Of a stretch of DNA of 64,000 nucleotides, positions 48,101-57,890 are shown piece after piece. Position 1 is the stretch's first letter; the number at the start of each line of letters is the position of its first letter. The notes under the pieces are model-generated. The model was not told the origin of the DNA. It was given only the letters and a program-made list of their open reading frames with translations, and did no database searches. The stretch lies in contig NC_026661.2 in assembly GCF_000004075.3 (NCBI RefSeq), positions 4,588,001 to 4,652,000 on the forward strand, read 5' to 3'. A program made the position numbers and the translations under genes. The DNA is from Cucumis sativus (lineage: Eukaryota; Streptophyta; Magnoliopsida; Cucurbitales; Cucurbitaceae).

Positions 48101-49862
48101 AAAATTATATGGCCGGGGAACAAACAAGTCATTTCTCTTTCAAAAAATTATTTTTGCCTATCAGTTGTTAAGAAGACCATGTGCTCATTAGCTTTTTGTT
48201 CCACAAAAAAACAATAAAATAAAGTAGCTTCAAGTGAAAACATCTCTTGATCTAAAAAACTAAAAGAACTCCTAGGAAGAGGATATCATTAAATAGGCAA
48301 TATACCTTTTCTATCAATTCTAAAATAATTGAGACAGCAGGTTCTTGAAGATAACGTTTTTTAGCTGCAAGAGATATAAGAACATCGGTGATTTCCTTCA
48401 CATGTGAAGTGCTTTTATCAGAAGCGCGTTCTTCAGTTAGTCTTCCTGAGTGCACAAGAGCCCCATAAGCAAACAATCGACCCAAAAGACAGTCCCTTGC
48501 TTCCTGCATTGCCATTAAGTAATCAAGTAACATTTATAGAGAGAAAATAAAAATAAAGAAATAAAACAAAACAGAAGAAGCAATATTATAAAATGATAGA
48601 ATAATCAATGTACATGAATCTCAATTACCTGGCCTTTCATTGATGAAGAAACCTCTAAAATATTAACAATGAGTTTCAGCAATGAATCCACCTTGATGTT
48701 GGGCTGTGTACTTATCAATGCAGTCAATCCTAAGGCAAAACCCTGTCTAGCACACTGCAATTGCAATTCATAGCAAGCATAGGTAAAAAAAGTTAGGGTT
48801 CCATCAAATGGGTACTCCACAAAATCATCCAAGTTTTTATCAACCAGAGACACATGATTTTAAGTGCAAATGATCAAATTGCTTTCAAGTCTCAAAGGCA
48901 ACAATGAAAGCCAATACTAGGAAAAAACAAGCGAAGGACCTGAGGAAAGGAGCATTTGTACAGGCATTCTAGATAAAGATCCATTGAAGACAAGAAAAAC
49001 AGCCTCAGGAATTTTAAACCATGTGATTTTTCAAAAGAACCAAAATTATGCTTGATTGATAAATGGAATAAAATGAGAAAATCAAAGGCCTACTGCACTT
49101 GCAAAATTAATTTATATTGCTAATTTCACCATTGTGCTTTTCTTAATAGAGTTTGTTTTTTGTATCGCCCTAGAACCTGGAACTTGTACTAAGATAGTCT
49201 GAGACTCTGAGATGTGGTCCACTTATTGTACTACTAAAAAGGTACACCAAAGGATGCTTTGAATAGATAATATCAAAATATACCTCTCTTGATGAAGACA
49301 CACCACGAATCAGTCTACGTACAGCATATCTCACAGATGGTGCACAATTATCTAAGCCATCATCCTTCTCAGCTTCCAGTTTTAACCCACCCTCAACCAG
49401 ATCCTTATTTTCAAGCTTGTCATATGCTTCTTGAACCTTTAGCAGCTCAGTTGCCAAAGCTTCTGCAGCTGATTCTCTCACCAAAATGTCAGCAGATGCC
49501 AAGTCCTTAAAAACACTGATATGAAATTCAGGGAGACCAGTACTTGAAACAGAGACAGAAGATGGCTTAGTATCCTCGGCTTTAAAGTTAGCAATTATTT
49601 GTTTTTCCTGTTCTGAAGTAGCTCGCTTTCTTTCTTTGTCAAATGTTTTTCTTTTCTTTTTCCTCTCCATTGGTTTCTCAGAATTGGGAAAGGTAGAAGA
49701 GGGAATACCAACATCCCCCTTTTCCAGTTCAGCATCTTTCTCTTTGTCCTTCATTTTTCTCTTCAAGGATTTTGAATCAACAGCGCCAACGCCATCCATC
49801 GATGTATCTTTCTGAATCTCCACTTCGTCTGTGGGGTTAGAATCTTTCTTTTTACTACCCAT
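42196..49862 (-). CDS. DNA polymerase V / MYB-binding protein 1A-like nucleolar protein
   Basis: Eight coding exons on the minus strand (49284-49862, 48629-48754, 48306-48503, 47432-47656, 46200-47324, 45634-45921, 44115-44559, 42196-43034) join in frame to 1274 residues, within the usual range. The N terminus is highly charged (KRKMKDKEKD, ERKKKRKTF) and serves as a likely nucleolar signal. The body is an ARM/HEAT-like helical repeat with family words RESAAEALATELL, CARQGFALGLTAL, LLPRLPTIFV and FVKELSEWARHDDG. A long Asp/Glu-rich tract lies in exon 7 and a Lys-rich stretch in exon 8. Despite the name, Pol5/MYBBP1A proteins act in rRNA transcription and ribosome assembly, not DNA replication. 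A 5'-UTR intron (49890-50384) precedes the coding exons. Identification is from family resemblance and the neighbouring FAAH and PB1 genes. Confidence 0.9.
43440..43670. repeat. Degenerate MITE-like repeat in Pol V intron
   Basis: Begins around TTTTTAGTTTTTGAAAATTAAG and ends around CCAAGATTTGAAAATAAAAT, so the ends are a loose inverted pair. The middle carries GGTTACTTCTTTCTACCC. I recall similar TTTTTGAAAATTAAG elements as common in cucurbit introns. Boundaries are approximate. Confidence 0.35.
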
Positions 49863-49889
49863 TGTATAAAAGACTTCTCTTGATCTTAT

Positions 49890-50384
49890 CTGGAATAAAA
49901 AAACTCAGATTAAAGTGCCACTATATGATGAACGTATAAAAGAAACTGGGATTATAATATAGCAAAGCTTAAAAAAAGTGGCATTCACTGTATGAACTAA
50001 TAAACTGAAATCCAAATATGTTAAGGCTTCTTCTTGTTAGGAAATGTATTGTCGTTGTTAACTTCTTAACTTATTACTGACTATCCAAACGAAAAAAATA
50101 GACAAATTATAGCAGAAATGAAAACAGCAAAGGGAAAGGAAGTTGCATCTTTTCAATTTAATTGGTTTTCTGTTTCCCAATAAATTCATTTGTTTCAATA
50201 TTCAACTAAACCATGTGAAAAGAGAAAAACCCAACTCTAAATCAAACCAACCACGCCACCTCTTCCCCAAGCTTTAATGACGATAGCTATCACAAAACCA
50301 TACACATAAAAAACTCCACTATTCTTCCATTACATGAAAATTTTCATGTCGGAAGAAAGAAATAGATGGATATAGGGAGGGTAC
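49890..50384 (-). other. Intron in the Pol V 5' untranslated region
   Basis: On the minus strand a donor (CACTG then GTACCC) follows 50385, and an acceptor (TTTTTTTATTCCAG) ends at 49890, 27 bases before the ATG. The CT-rich exon above 50385 would be the untranslated first exon. Removing the intron does not change the protein. Confidence 0.55.
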
Positions 50385-50385
50385 C

Positions 50386-50789
50386 AGTGAGAGTAAGAAA
50401 TCAACGGAACCCGTTAGAAGAAAGACTTCAGGACGGTACTGAAGGGAGATAGGGCCGACGACAATGAGCCGCTGAAAAGGAAGTAGGAGCCGGCGGGACG
50501 AAGAAGAAGAAGAAGGTGAAGTGAAAAGCACGTGAGAGTGAGAGAGAGAGAGAATGAGAGATGAAAGGGTTTAGGGTTTTTTTCTTTTCTTGTTTTTCTT
50601 TTGTTGTAAAGATGGAGGGAAGGCTATGGCAATACAAATTTACTAATTTATCCTTCAAAACCATTTGCATACTTACAACTGAAAAGAAAGTATGTAAGGT
50701 TAAAGTGGTAAATACCCGTTTTTCGTTTTTGCCTAAGGCCACCTCGCAAGTTTCACGTAGTGATTACTGATGAGCGTAATTCTCCTTCC
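50386..50789. promoter_or_regulatory. Divergent promoter region of Pol V and DHH-like genes
   Basis: About 400 bases separate the presumed Pol V first exon (minus) from the DHH-like ATG (plus). A CT/GA-rich tract at about 50510-50565 probably marks the Pol V leader. No classical TATA box stands out on either side. The two start regions are close enough to share a bidirectional promoter; this is inference from spacing. Confidence 0.45.
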
Positions 50790-53700
50790 ATGAATACTCT
50801 GCTTCTCCGTCGATGGGGAACGGCAGCTTCTCCATTCCTGCCATATTCAATTATTCGGACCTTCCGTTCTGATGCTGCATTGGAAGCCATAGCCAGAGCT
50901 GCTCAAGACAGAGTTCCTAATCTTGTGCTTTACAACTATCCCTCCTTTTCTGGAGCTTTCTCTGCTCTATTCGCACACTTATATCATACTCGCCTTCGTC
51001 TTCCTTCCCTCATTCTCCCTTTCTCTTCCGTTGCTCCTCTCAGGTTCCGTCGCTTTTCTTTTCTCTTCCTCATTTGCTTGTGTCACTAACAACCCGCTGT
51101 CTCTAACGCTGCAATTCACTACTCTTTGAGCTGAATTTCACTTGATTTCCCAACTTCTCCGTCATTCTCTAACTATTCATTCACCTTTTCAACTTCTCTT
51201 TTTAATTTGTTTACAGGGTTGAGGATTTATATGTGGATGGGCTTGAGCGGTGCTATTTTCTTGACTTCTTGGGTTCCAAAGGGTTTGCTGCCGCCATTTC
51301 ACGTCGACCCACATGTGAGTAAGTTGGTTTTTTACTCATAATCATCGATCCGCTTTAAGTTTTTTTTTTTTTTTTCCATTTCTTACGATTTTTTTTTTTT
51401 TTTTGGAAATAATTCTAGTTTGTTAAGAATTCTTGAATTTTGTTAATTGAATTAGGGTCCTATGTTTCGATCATCGTAAATCGTCACTTCCACATATTAC
51501 CCCCATGGAAGATCGGCCTAAGAATCTGTCAATTCGCATAAATCTTGAGAAGAGTAGCTCTACAGCTGTGTATGAATATTTCTCCTCTAGACTTGTGGAT
51601 ATGGAAACTTCTTGTGTAAGTGAAAGTGAAATGGGCTTGTATTCATCTGCCGTTATCTCATTTGCTTGTGTATGTTGACTCACGGTTTTGTTTTGCTCTT
51701 CTCGTGATTAGGGTCCTGTTGCAGACCTTTTAGAACTAAAAGATAGAAGTCGAATAGAAATGGTTCTCAAGTACATTGAGGATGGGGATCTTCGAAGGTG
51801 GAACTTACCTGATATCAGGGCGTTTAACATCGGGCTCAGTGAGTGGCGATCAAAATTGAACTGTATCACTAATCCATACATGTACGAACAGGTTTGGGCT
51901 AGTCTATATGTTTGATTCTATAATGATACTCTAGTCAGTAGTGCTAAATTTGTTTGTTTCTTTAACTATTTATAAACTGCAACTTAGCTTCCAGAAGTGT
52001 GCTATAGGAAGTTTTGAAATCTGTTTTCCTACCATTTCTCACGTTGTGAAGCTGTTCCTTTCAAATCCAAATGTATTTTTTCACTGGTCCATCCTTTCCT
52101 TGGATAAAGAATGTATAAGTGAACGTCTGTCAGAAGTTTAAATGTAGTATCATAGTGTATAGTATGTGTACTAGCATCGTAGCATGACCGAAATAACTTT
52201 TTTTGGGGGGGATAAAAACAGCTTTCATTGAGATAAACATGAATGAATAGATGAACATTTAGAAAAAAAGAAAAGAAAAATCCCACAAAAATAAGAAGCT
52301 AAAAGAAGGGGCTCCTACTAATCCCGAGGTTCAAGGCTAAACATGGGGATTCATTTTGAGCAAAAATATCAATAAGGTATGAAATTTTTTAATTAAATCA
52401 AAGCATTTAACATCTGCACTAGTCTTAAATGGACTCCAACTTTTTTATCAATGGTTTTCATTTTACTGCTTCTGTGTATTGTTGACATTATATATGATAA
52501 AAGATAACTCTGCTCCTGATATCTCCTTTATGCCTTCAAGTTATAATTTCCGCTTAAAAATATTTGGTATAATACTGAACCGTGAATCTCATTCTTGCAG
52601 TTGCTGGAGATGAATTCTTTGGAATTGATTGCTAAGGGAACTGACTTCATTGCTTCTCGTGAAAATGCTGCAAATAAAATCCTAGACAAGTCTTTTAAAA
52701 TTCGTTTGGGGAGGGGACTTTATGGCGAATGTCTGGTAAGAACATGCCTTTGTGTGTTTAGAACTGATTTGTTGCAAATCTTTTCCAGAGCGGGCATAGA
52801 CCTTTTTATCCATCTTTCAATTTGGCCTTCCACTAAAGAACCTCTGAACATAGATGGATATTAGTTTCATGCCATTTCTCATTATTTTTGCATTTTGCTT
52901 GAACTTGTTATGCTCATCTCCAAGGACTCAAAATATCTGTGTGCAGGCAGTAAGAGCAGATGGGAATTCCAACTTGAGCGATGAAATTGGGAAGCAGCTG
53001 AGTATGAGAAGTGTTGCAGCTGGATTGAGGTAAATTGTGAAGCTTTTCCCTGAATATGTTGTATAGGACTTTCTCATTACCGTTTTCTTCTAGCGTTTAT
53101 TAATATTAACCTATTTGGGTAATTATGGTGAAATTTTTTTGTGGACTGACCATTGACCTTTCGGAGATTAGAGATTCAAGGATTCTCTCACCACTTATGA
53201 AATTATTTCCTGGTTGTCTTCAACCTGGTCTATGATTTACTGTAGTTAGATTAAATGTTAAGAATCTAATGAATAGTTCCCAAGGTTGAAACTACTAAAC
53301 TAGATGATATTTTTCCTTGAATACATAGAGCATCCAAGATCCATGTATAATTGAATTATTAGAATTACTACTATAAGTCTATAAGAAAGGAAAACTGACG
53401 TGGGTCTGTATCTCTGGTACTTTTGCTTAAGACCTTTAGTAACCTGAGAATATGAGAATGATCTTCTTTTGTCAAACATACCCAGCGTAAATTAAATTCT
53501 ATACGATGTCTTACTGATTGTTATTCTAATAAGAATTCAGATATCATAAAACTAAACAAAAGCCAACTACTAAGAGTTGTAATTGCTTCAATTGTTAAGA
53601 TGCAGAATTAGACATTAAAGACAATTATAAAACTTTGGGGGCGTTTGGGTAAAGAGTTTAGTTGTGAAATCTGGAGTGTATGTGAAGTTTTGGGCATAAA

Positions 53701-54663
53701 ATTGATGTTTTTTTAGCTGTAGGGCTCACAAGTTTCTTGGACCAAACACCCCTTAAAGACAGTGAAGCTCTCCTTGAGAGATTGAATATCACCTCCTTCA
53801 AAGAGCCATAGACTTCATAGTATCTTTAAAAAATGTCGTCAATTTTTCTAGAGCACAGCAAAGATGCTAAAGAACCCAACTTCTCCAAAGAGGAGAGCAA
53901 AAAAGCAATTCACCTACCCTGCATGTCCTTCATTAGTAACTTGTGAAGGAGTGTGGGGTGGATACCATGTGAGACACGGATACAACACAATATTGACTCA
54001 CCACACATCAACTTAAAAGACACAAGGACACATTTATTGAAATATAAAATTTTCGTATAAGAAACTCAAAGTCCAACGGTTTATGCATTTATATGCTTAA
54101 AATAATGAGTTTGATGTATTTAGGTTTGAAACGTTCCTTTGTCCTTTATTATTGTGTGTTTATTTAGTGTAGTTAATGAAGTGTTCAACATGTGTAACAA
54201 ATGTTTGACCTAGATTGACTTTGAACAACTAGTGCCTGCTAGTACTAGCACATATATATTGTGCTAACAAGTGTTTGATACGTGTCCAACAAGTGTTGTC
54301 TAATGTGTTCATAGTTCTTAGCTTGATTTTTTTTTTCCTTTTTTGGATATTTCTATCTTGAAATTGCAAGCTGTTTAGTACTTCAGGCCTATAGGAGCTG
54401 TCATATACATGCAACGAAACAATCTTAAAATGTGTTTGAGAACTACTGACGATGCTACCGACACATCAGAAGTCTCCAAAGTGAGTGTTGCTTGAATTAT
54501 TAGCTGTTTGTATTGAAGTTATTAAGGTTCAGTTAGCCAGTTGCTGAGTTTCTTAACATTTTATATCCTGAAGGCATATGGTGGTGGGGGTTCGCCAAGA
54601 TCAAGCTCTTTTATGATCAGGATGGACGAGTACAATGCGTGGCGTTTGGTGAATTCATCCTGA
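50790..54663 (+). CDS. DHH/DHHA1 phosphoesterase-like protein, probably organellar, catalytically degenerate
   Basis: Eight exons, 50790-51043, 51217-51318, 51456-51615, 51712-51891, 52601-52735, 52947-53029, 54387-54480 and 54574-54663, join in frame to 365 residues. The N terminus (MNTLLLRRWGTAASPF, with Arg and no acidic residue) resembles a mitochondrial presequence. VLCFDHRKS sits where DHH-family enzymes have Asp-His-His. The C-terminal AVRADGNSNLSDEIGKQL, GLRPIGAVIY and AYGGGGSPRSSSF follow a DHHA1 domain, but the usual GGGH His is replaced by Ser. The first motif (YNYPSFSGA) lacks the expected Asp residues. I do not recognise a named orthologue and infer family membership from motif order alone. 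It could be a non-catalytic nucleic-acid-binding protein. A 7-codon uORF ends exactly on the start codon. Confidence 0.7.
53637..53752. mobile_element. Short Tourist-like MITE in DHH-like gene intron 6
   Basis: The left end GGGGGCGTTTGGGTAAAG pairs with the right end, whose reverse complement reads GGGGTGTTTGGTCCAAG. The flanking triplets are TTT and TTA, close to the TWA target preference of PIF/Harbinger elements. The length is 116 bases. It lies in the long intron between exons 52947-53029 and 54387-54480. Confidence 0.6.
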
Positions 54664-55824
54664 CAAACTTTGGTATTACTTTGGTAAATTCTTGATAAAA
54701 GATTGTATTTGATATTATTCATCCGTAAAAAAATTGAGTTTTAGTGGTAATTTAACTTACAACAAGCAGACGAATAGGCTATAATTCTTTTTCCTCACAG
54801 AAGTTATGTCTCAATAAAAAAAACCTAAAAAGGAACAAAAATCATTAAAGGAAAACTTTATCTCTCTTTCATGTGTTTAGAACCATCCATTCTTTCCCTT
54901 CATCTCATTCTCCTTAGTTCCTTACCCAATTCCCTCCATTTTGTTTACAAATTTTTAGCCAACTGTGCGCAGATCTGGAGATGTATTTGTCCAACAGTGT
55001 GAGACAGCTCTTCTTCGGTGACATCTCCATCTCTCCCTCTGATGATGAACGATGATGGTGTGAGTTTCTTCCTCGCAGCAGTGCTCCAAGAACAACAACA
55101 ATGTGAGTACAGTTATAGAGGACAGCGATGACAGATGTTCGTTTTGCATCAATGTATGGTCACTTATACAATGTTTATACTGTTGGGGTCAATTTTATGA
55201 AAATGTATGATGAAAATATCAATGATAAAATGTTGGTGTTAGATGAATATATTTTTTTTTAGAAAATTATACAAACAAAAAATCCAAATTTGTTATTTAA
55301 CTTAATAAGCTAGCATTTCTATGAATTGAATATAGTTTGGTTTTAACTTTAGTACATAACCTTTTATTCTTTGCCCATATCAATAATTTAGTCCATATAT
55401 TTTCATCTAAATCGAGATTCTTCTCAAAGTTGATTGGAGCTTGTAAGATTGTTTGAACTTTCAATCCTAAGAGAAAGTTACGTCCATTATCATTGTTTAA
55501 ATGGATTAACATTACAGAATATAAAAAAATTTACACTCACTAATGGTGGGCAGTATTTATAAGGTATTAATATTTAAATCATAGTACTAATTTAATACAT
55601 AAACCTTGCATTGAAACATTATAATAATTGATATTCATTTCACATAAATTTACAAAATCTGACATGGTTTCAAAAATACAGAACATTGAACTTACATCGG
55701 ATGCCTTCAAATACGTTTACATGGAATATTCACTCATAAAATTTAATGCTCCCGGAGATGACTTTGATCCAAAAGGAAACTCCAAACTTTGGCTTAAAAG
55801 ATTAACTGCAGCAATGGCAACTCA
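54664..55824. other. Convergent 3' region between DHH-like and DUF7795-like genes
   Basis: Tail-to-tail arrangement. 54664-54750 is likely the DHH-like gene's 3' untranslated region. A slightly GC-richer patch at 54955-55150 opens short frames on both strands without recognisable similarity. The rest is AT-rich. No gene called. Confidence 0.5.
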
Positions 55825-57421
55825 TCAAACAAGCTTCCAAGCCCAACGCATAATTTCATCGTCTATATACGGTTGTAACGACCACATTAGGCAATATGTT
55901 TCGAGTTCCCCCGAGGATGATTTGAGACTTAAACCCGAAATAATCTTCTCCTGCAGCAAGTTTCAGTTTTGACGACATTTCTATTAAATTAACAACAAAC
56001 TATGGATTGTAGGATTGAACTCCCATCACTGTAACTAAACATACGCTCTAGACACCATGCCAGCAGGTGGGTGTTTGAAAACGATAGCATGTTATGTTCA
56101 TGTGGAAAGGTAACAAAAAATGGAAGACTATTACCTGCATTATGTGGTTTTTCTTGATCATAACTTTGACGATCCCCATTAATACAGCATAATCATTAGC
56201 ATCAGGTTTCTGAACAAGAAAACGCGGAAATTGATTAAACAGTAAACCGACTCGACAACTTCAACATCTAACTAACAATAGACAAAAATTCAGAGTAACC
56301 ATTACAAGAAACATAAAGAAAATGGAAGTTGCAGGTTACCTTACTAGGGACAGTTGCTTCTTCTTCATCCAATTCTAGATCTTCATCTGACATTGTTGAA
56401 TTGCACAGGGGGTTTTCAGTTTCCAGTTCAATATTAACATCATTATGCAGGCGCTCAAGTTCGTCGATTAGGCTCCTTGCTATTTGTTCCCATGAATTAA
56501 TTAGATATCATTATGAAAAAATATCTTTCAATGAGAACAGCAAAGAGGAAAAGAATGTGGCAGAGAACACGGGACAAAATATACACAAAAGTTGTGCAAG
56601 GCGTATCGAAATTGACGAGCAAATGTGTGAGGGTATTGTTACGAAATAGCAAACGGTTTCAATCTTGATAGAGAAATATTATTTACCTTTTTTCAAATGA
56701 TCATCCAGTCCAACCCGACATGTATGCACTATGTATGTGAAGAGAAAAAATTGTAGTTAGACCGCAAAAGAAGAAAATAAAGATAATGGCTTCACCGAAG
56801 CAGGCATTGAATTAACAACTTGCTCACTTAAAAGTAAAACATACACTTCTTTGTACTTTGTGCGCCATCATGAGTATTGATGCATCCAGCTTCAATGTAT
56901 GATCTAAGATTCTCCGTATTACTCATTTCAATGACATTCTCAATCAACTTTGATGTTCCATTTATTGAAGGTCGTCGAAGAAGCTCTGCAATGGTTAAAA
57001 CAAATCACTACACCAACACTTCATCAAAACAGTAGAAGCAAAGACAAGTATTATTTCAGATGCAGGACACAAACCAAGCCCTTGCCGAAGGCCAGATAGC
57101 AACTGGCTTCCTAGTGTCCCCAATTCGTCGAGCTTGGCAACACTAGAAAATTAATGATATCAAACATTTAATTCTGATCAAGAGGAACAAAATAAGACGT
57201 AAGTTTGAGTAATACGAAAGAACTCTAAACCATCCAATATACAAACGAGTAGGGAGTTGACAATTTTGTTTCATTTAAAAGCAATTGAGAAAATGGCAGC
57301 AGACTCTCTTAGTTCATGCTATCTTATCAAACCAGTGGGACTAAAGTTACCTAGCCATGAACTCTTTAAAAATCTGAAAAATCTTCTCTTTTGATTCGTG
57401 ATCAAATTGAACTTCTTCCAT
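55825..57421 (-). CDS. DUF7795-like protein of unknown function
   Basis: Seven coding exons on the minus strand (57351-57421, 57075-57142, 56857-56985, 56687-56728, 56340-56479, 56135-56209, 55825-55950) give about 216 residues. Recognisable family words are IFKEFMASVAKLDELG, LRQGLELLRRPSI, HTCRVGLDDHLKKARSL, YAVLMGIVKVMIK and the C-terminal SSSGELETYCLMWSLQPYI, which together recall the small plant DUF7795 family. The protein is mostly helical, without signal or membrane segments; the function is unknown. The donor of exon 3 is the weak point: the only in-phase GT I find (after 56857) drops about four residues that relatives seem to have. A better-looking donor ten bases later would break the frame. 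A 5'-UTR intron spans 57429-57667. Confidence 0.75.
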
Positions 57422-57428
57422 TTCAATT

Positions 57429-57890
57429 CTGCAAGCAAATTAACGTAGAGATGTTAGATAACTCAAAATCCAAAAGTTCTAAATCTAATTTATTCTCACC
57501 ACTCTACCTTACATTTGGGTTTGAACATTAATTCATTTCATAAAGTCCAACAACTTCATTCAACTTTCTAAGACCAAAGCATCATGGGTAAATAAATTTC
57601 AAGCTAAACACTTAATTGTATTCGAGATCAATTAAGACAGAAAATTAGAAGGAACCCATAATCTTACCCACCGTACAAATACCAAACCGGCGACGACCCT
57701 TCGCAGACGTGCAATGACGGCGGCGATAGACTGGAGGCTGTGCAGTAGAGTAACTGAGAGACAGTGCGAGTGCCGATATATATATATATAGAGAGAGAGA
57801 GATGATAACAGTAACCCACTCGCCGGTATTGCTGCAACCGGCGGACACGGAAGATTTGCCGGAGACGACGGCCGGAGGCCAAACAACTCT
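57429..57890 (-). other. 5' leader of the DUF7795-like gene, with UTR intron and microsatellite
   Basis: A donor (CGGTGG then GTAAGA) follows 57668 and an acceptor (TTGCAG) ends at 57429, eight bases before the ATG. The untranslated first exon above 57668 is GC-richer and contains a compound (TA)n(GA)n repeat at about 57776-57802. Long frames across it on the minus strand lack an ATG start and are not genes. Confidence 0.5.
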
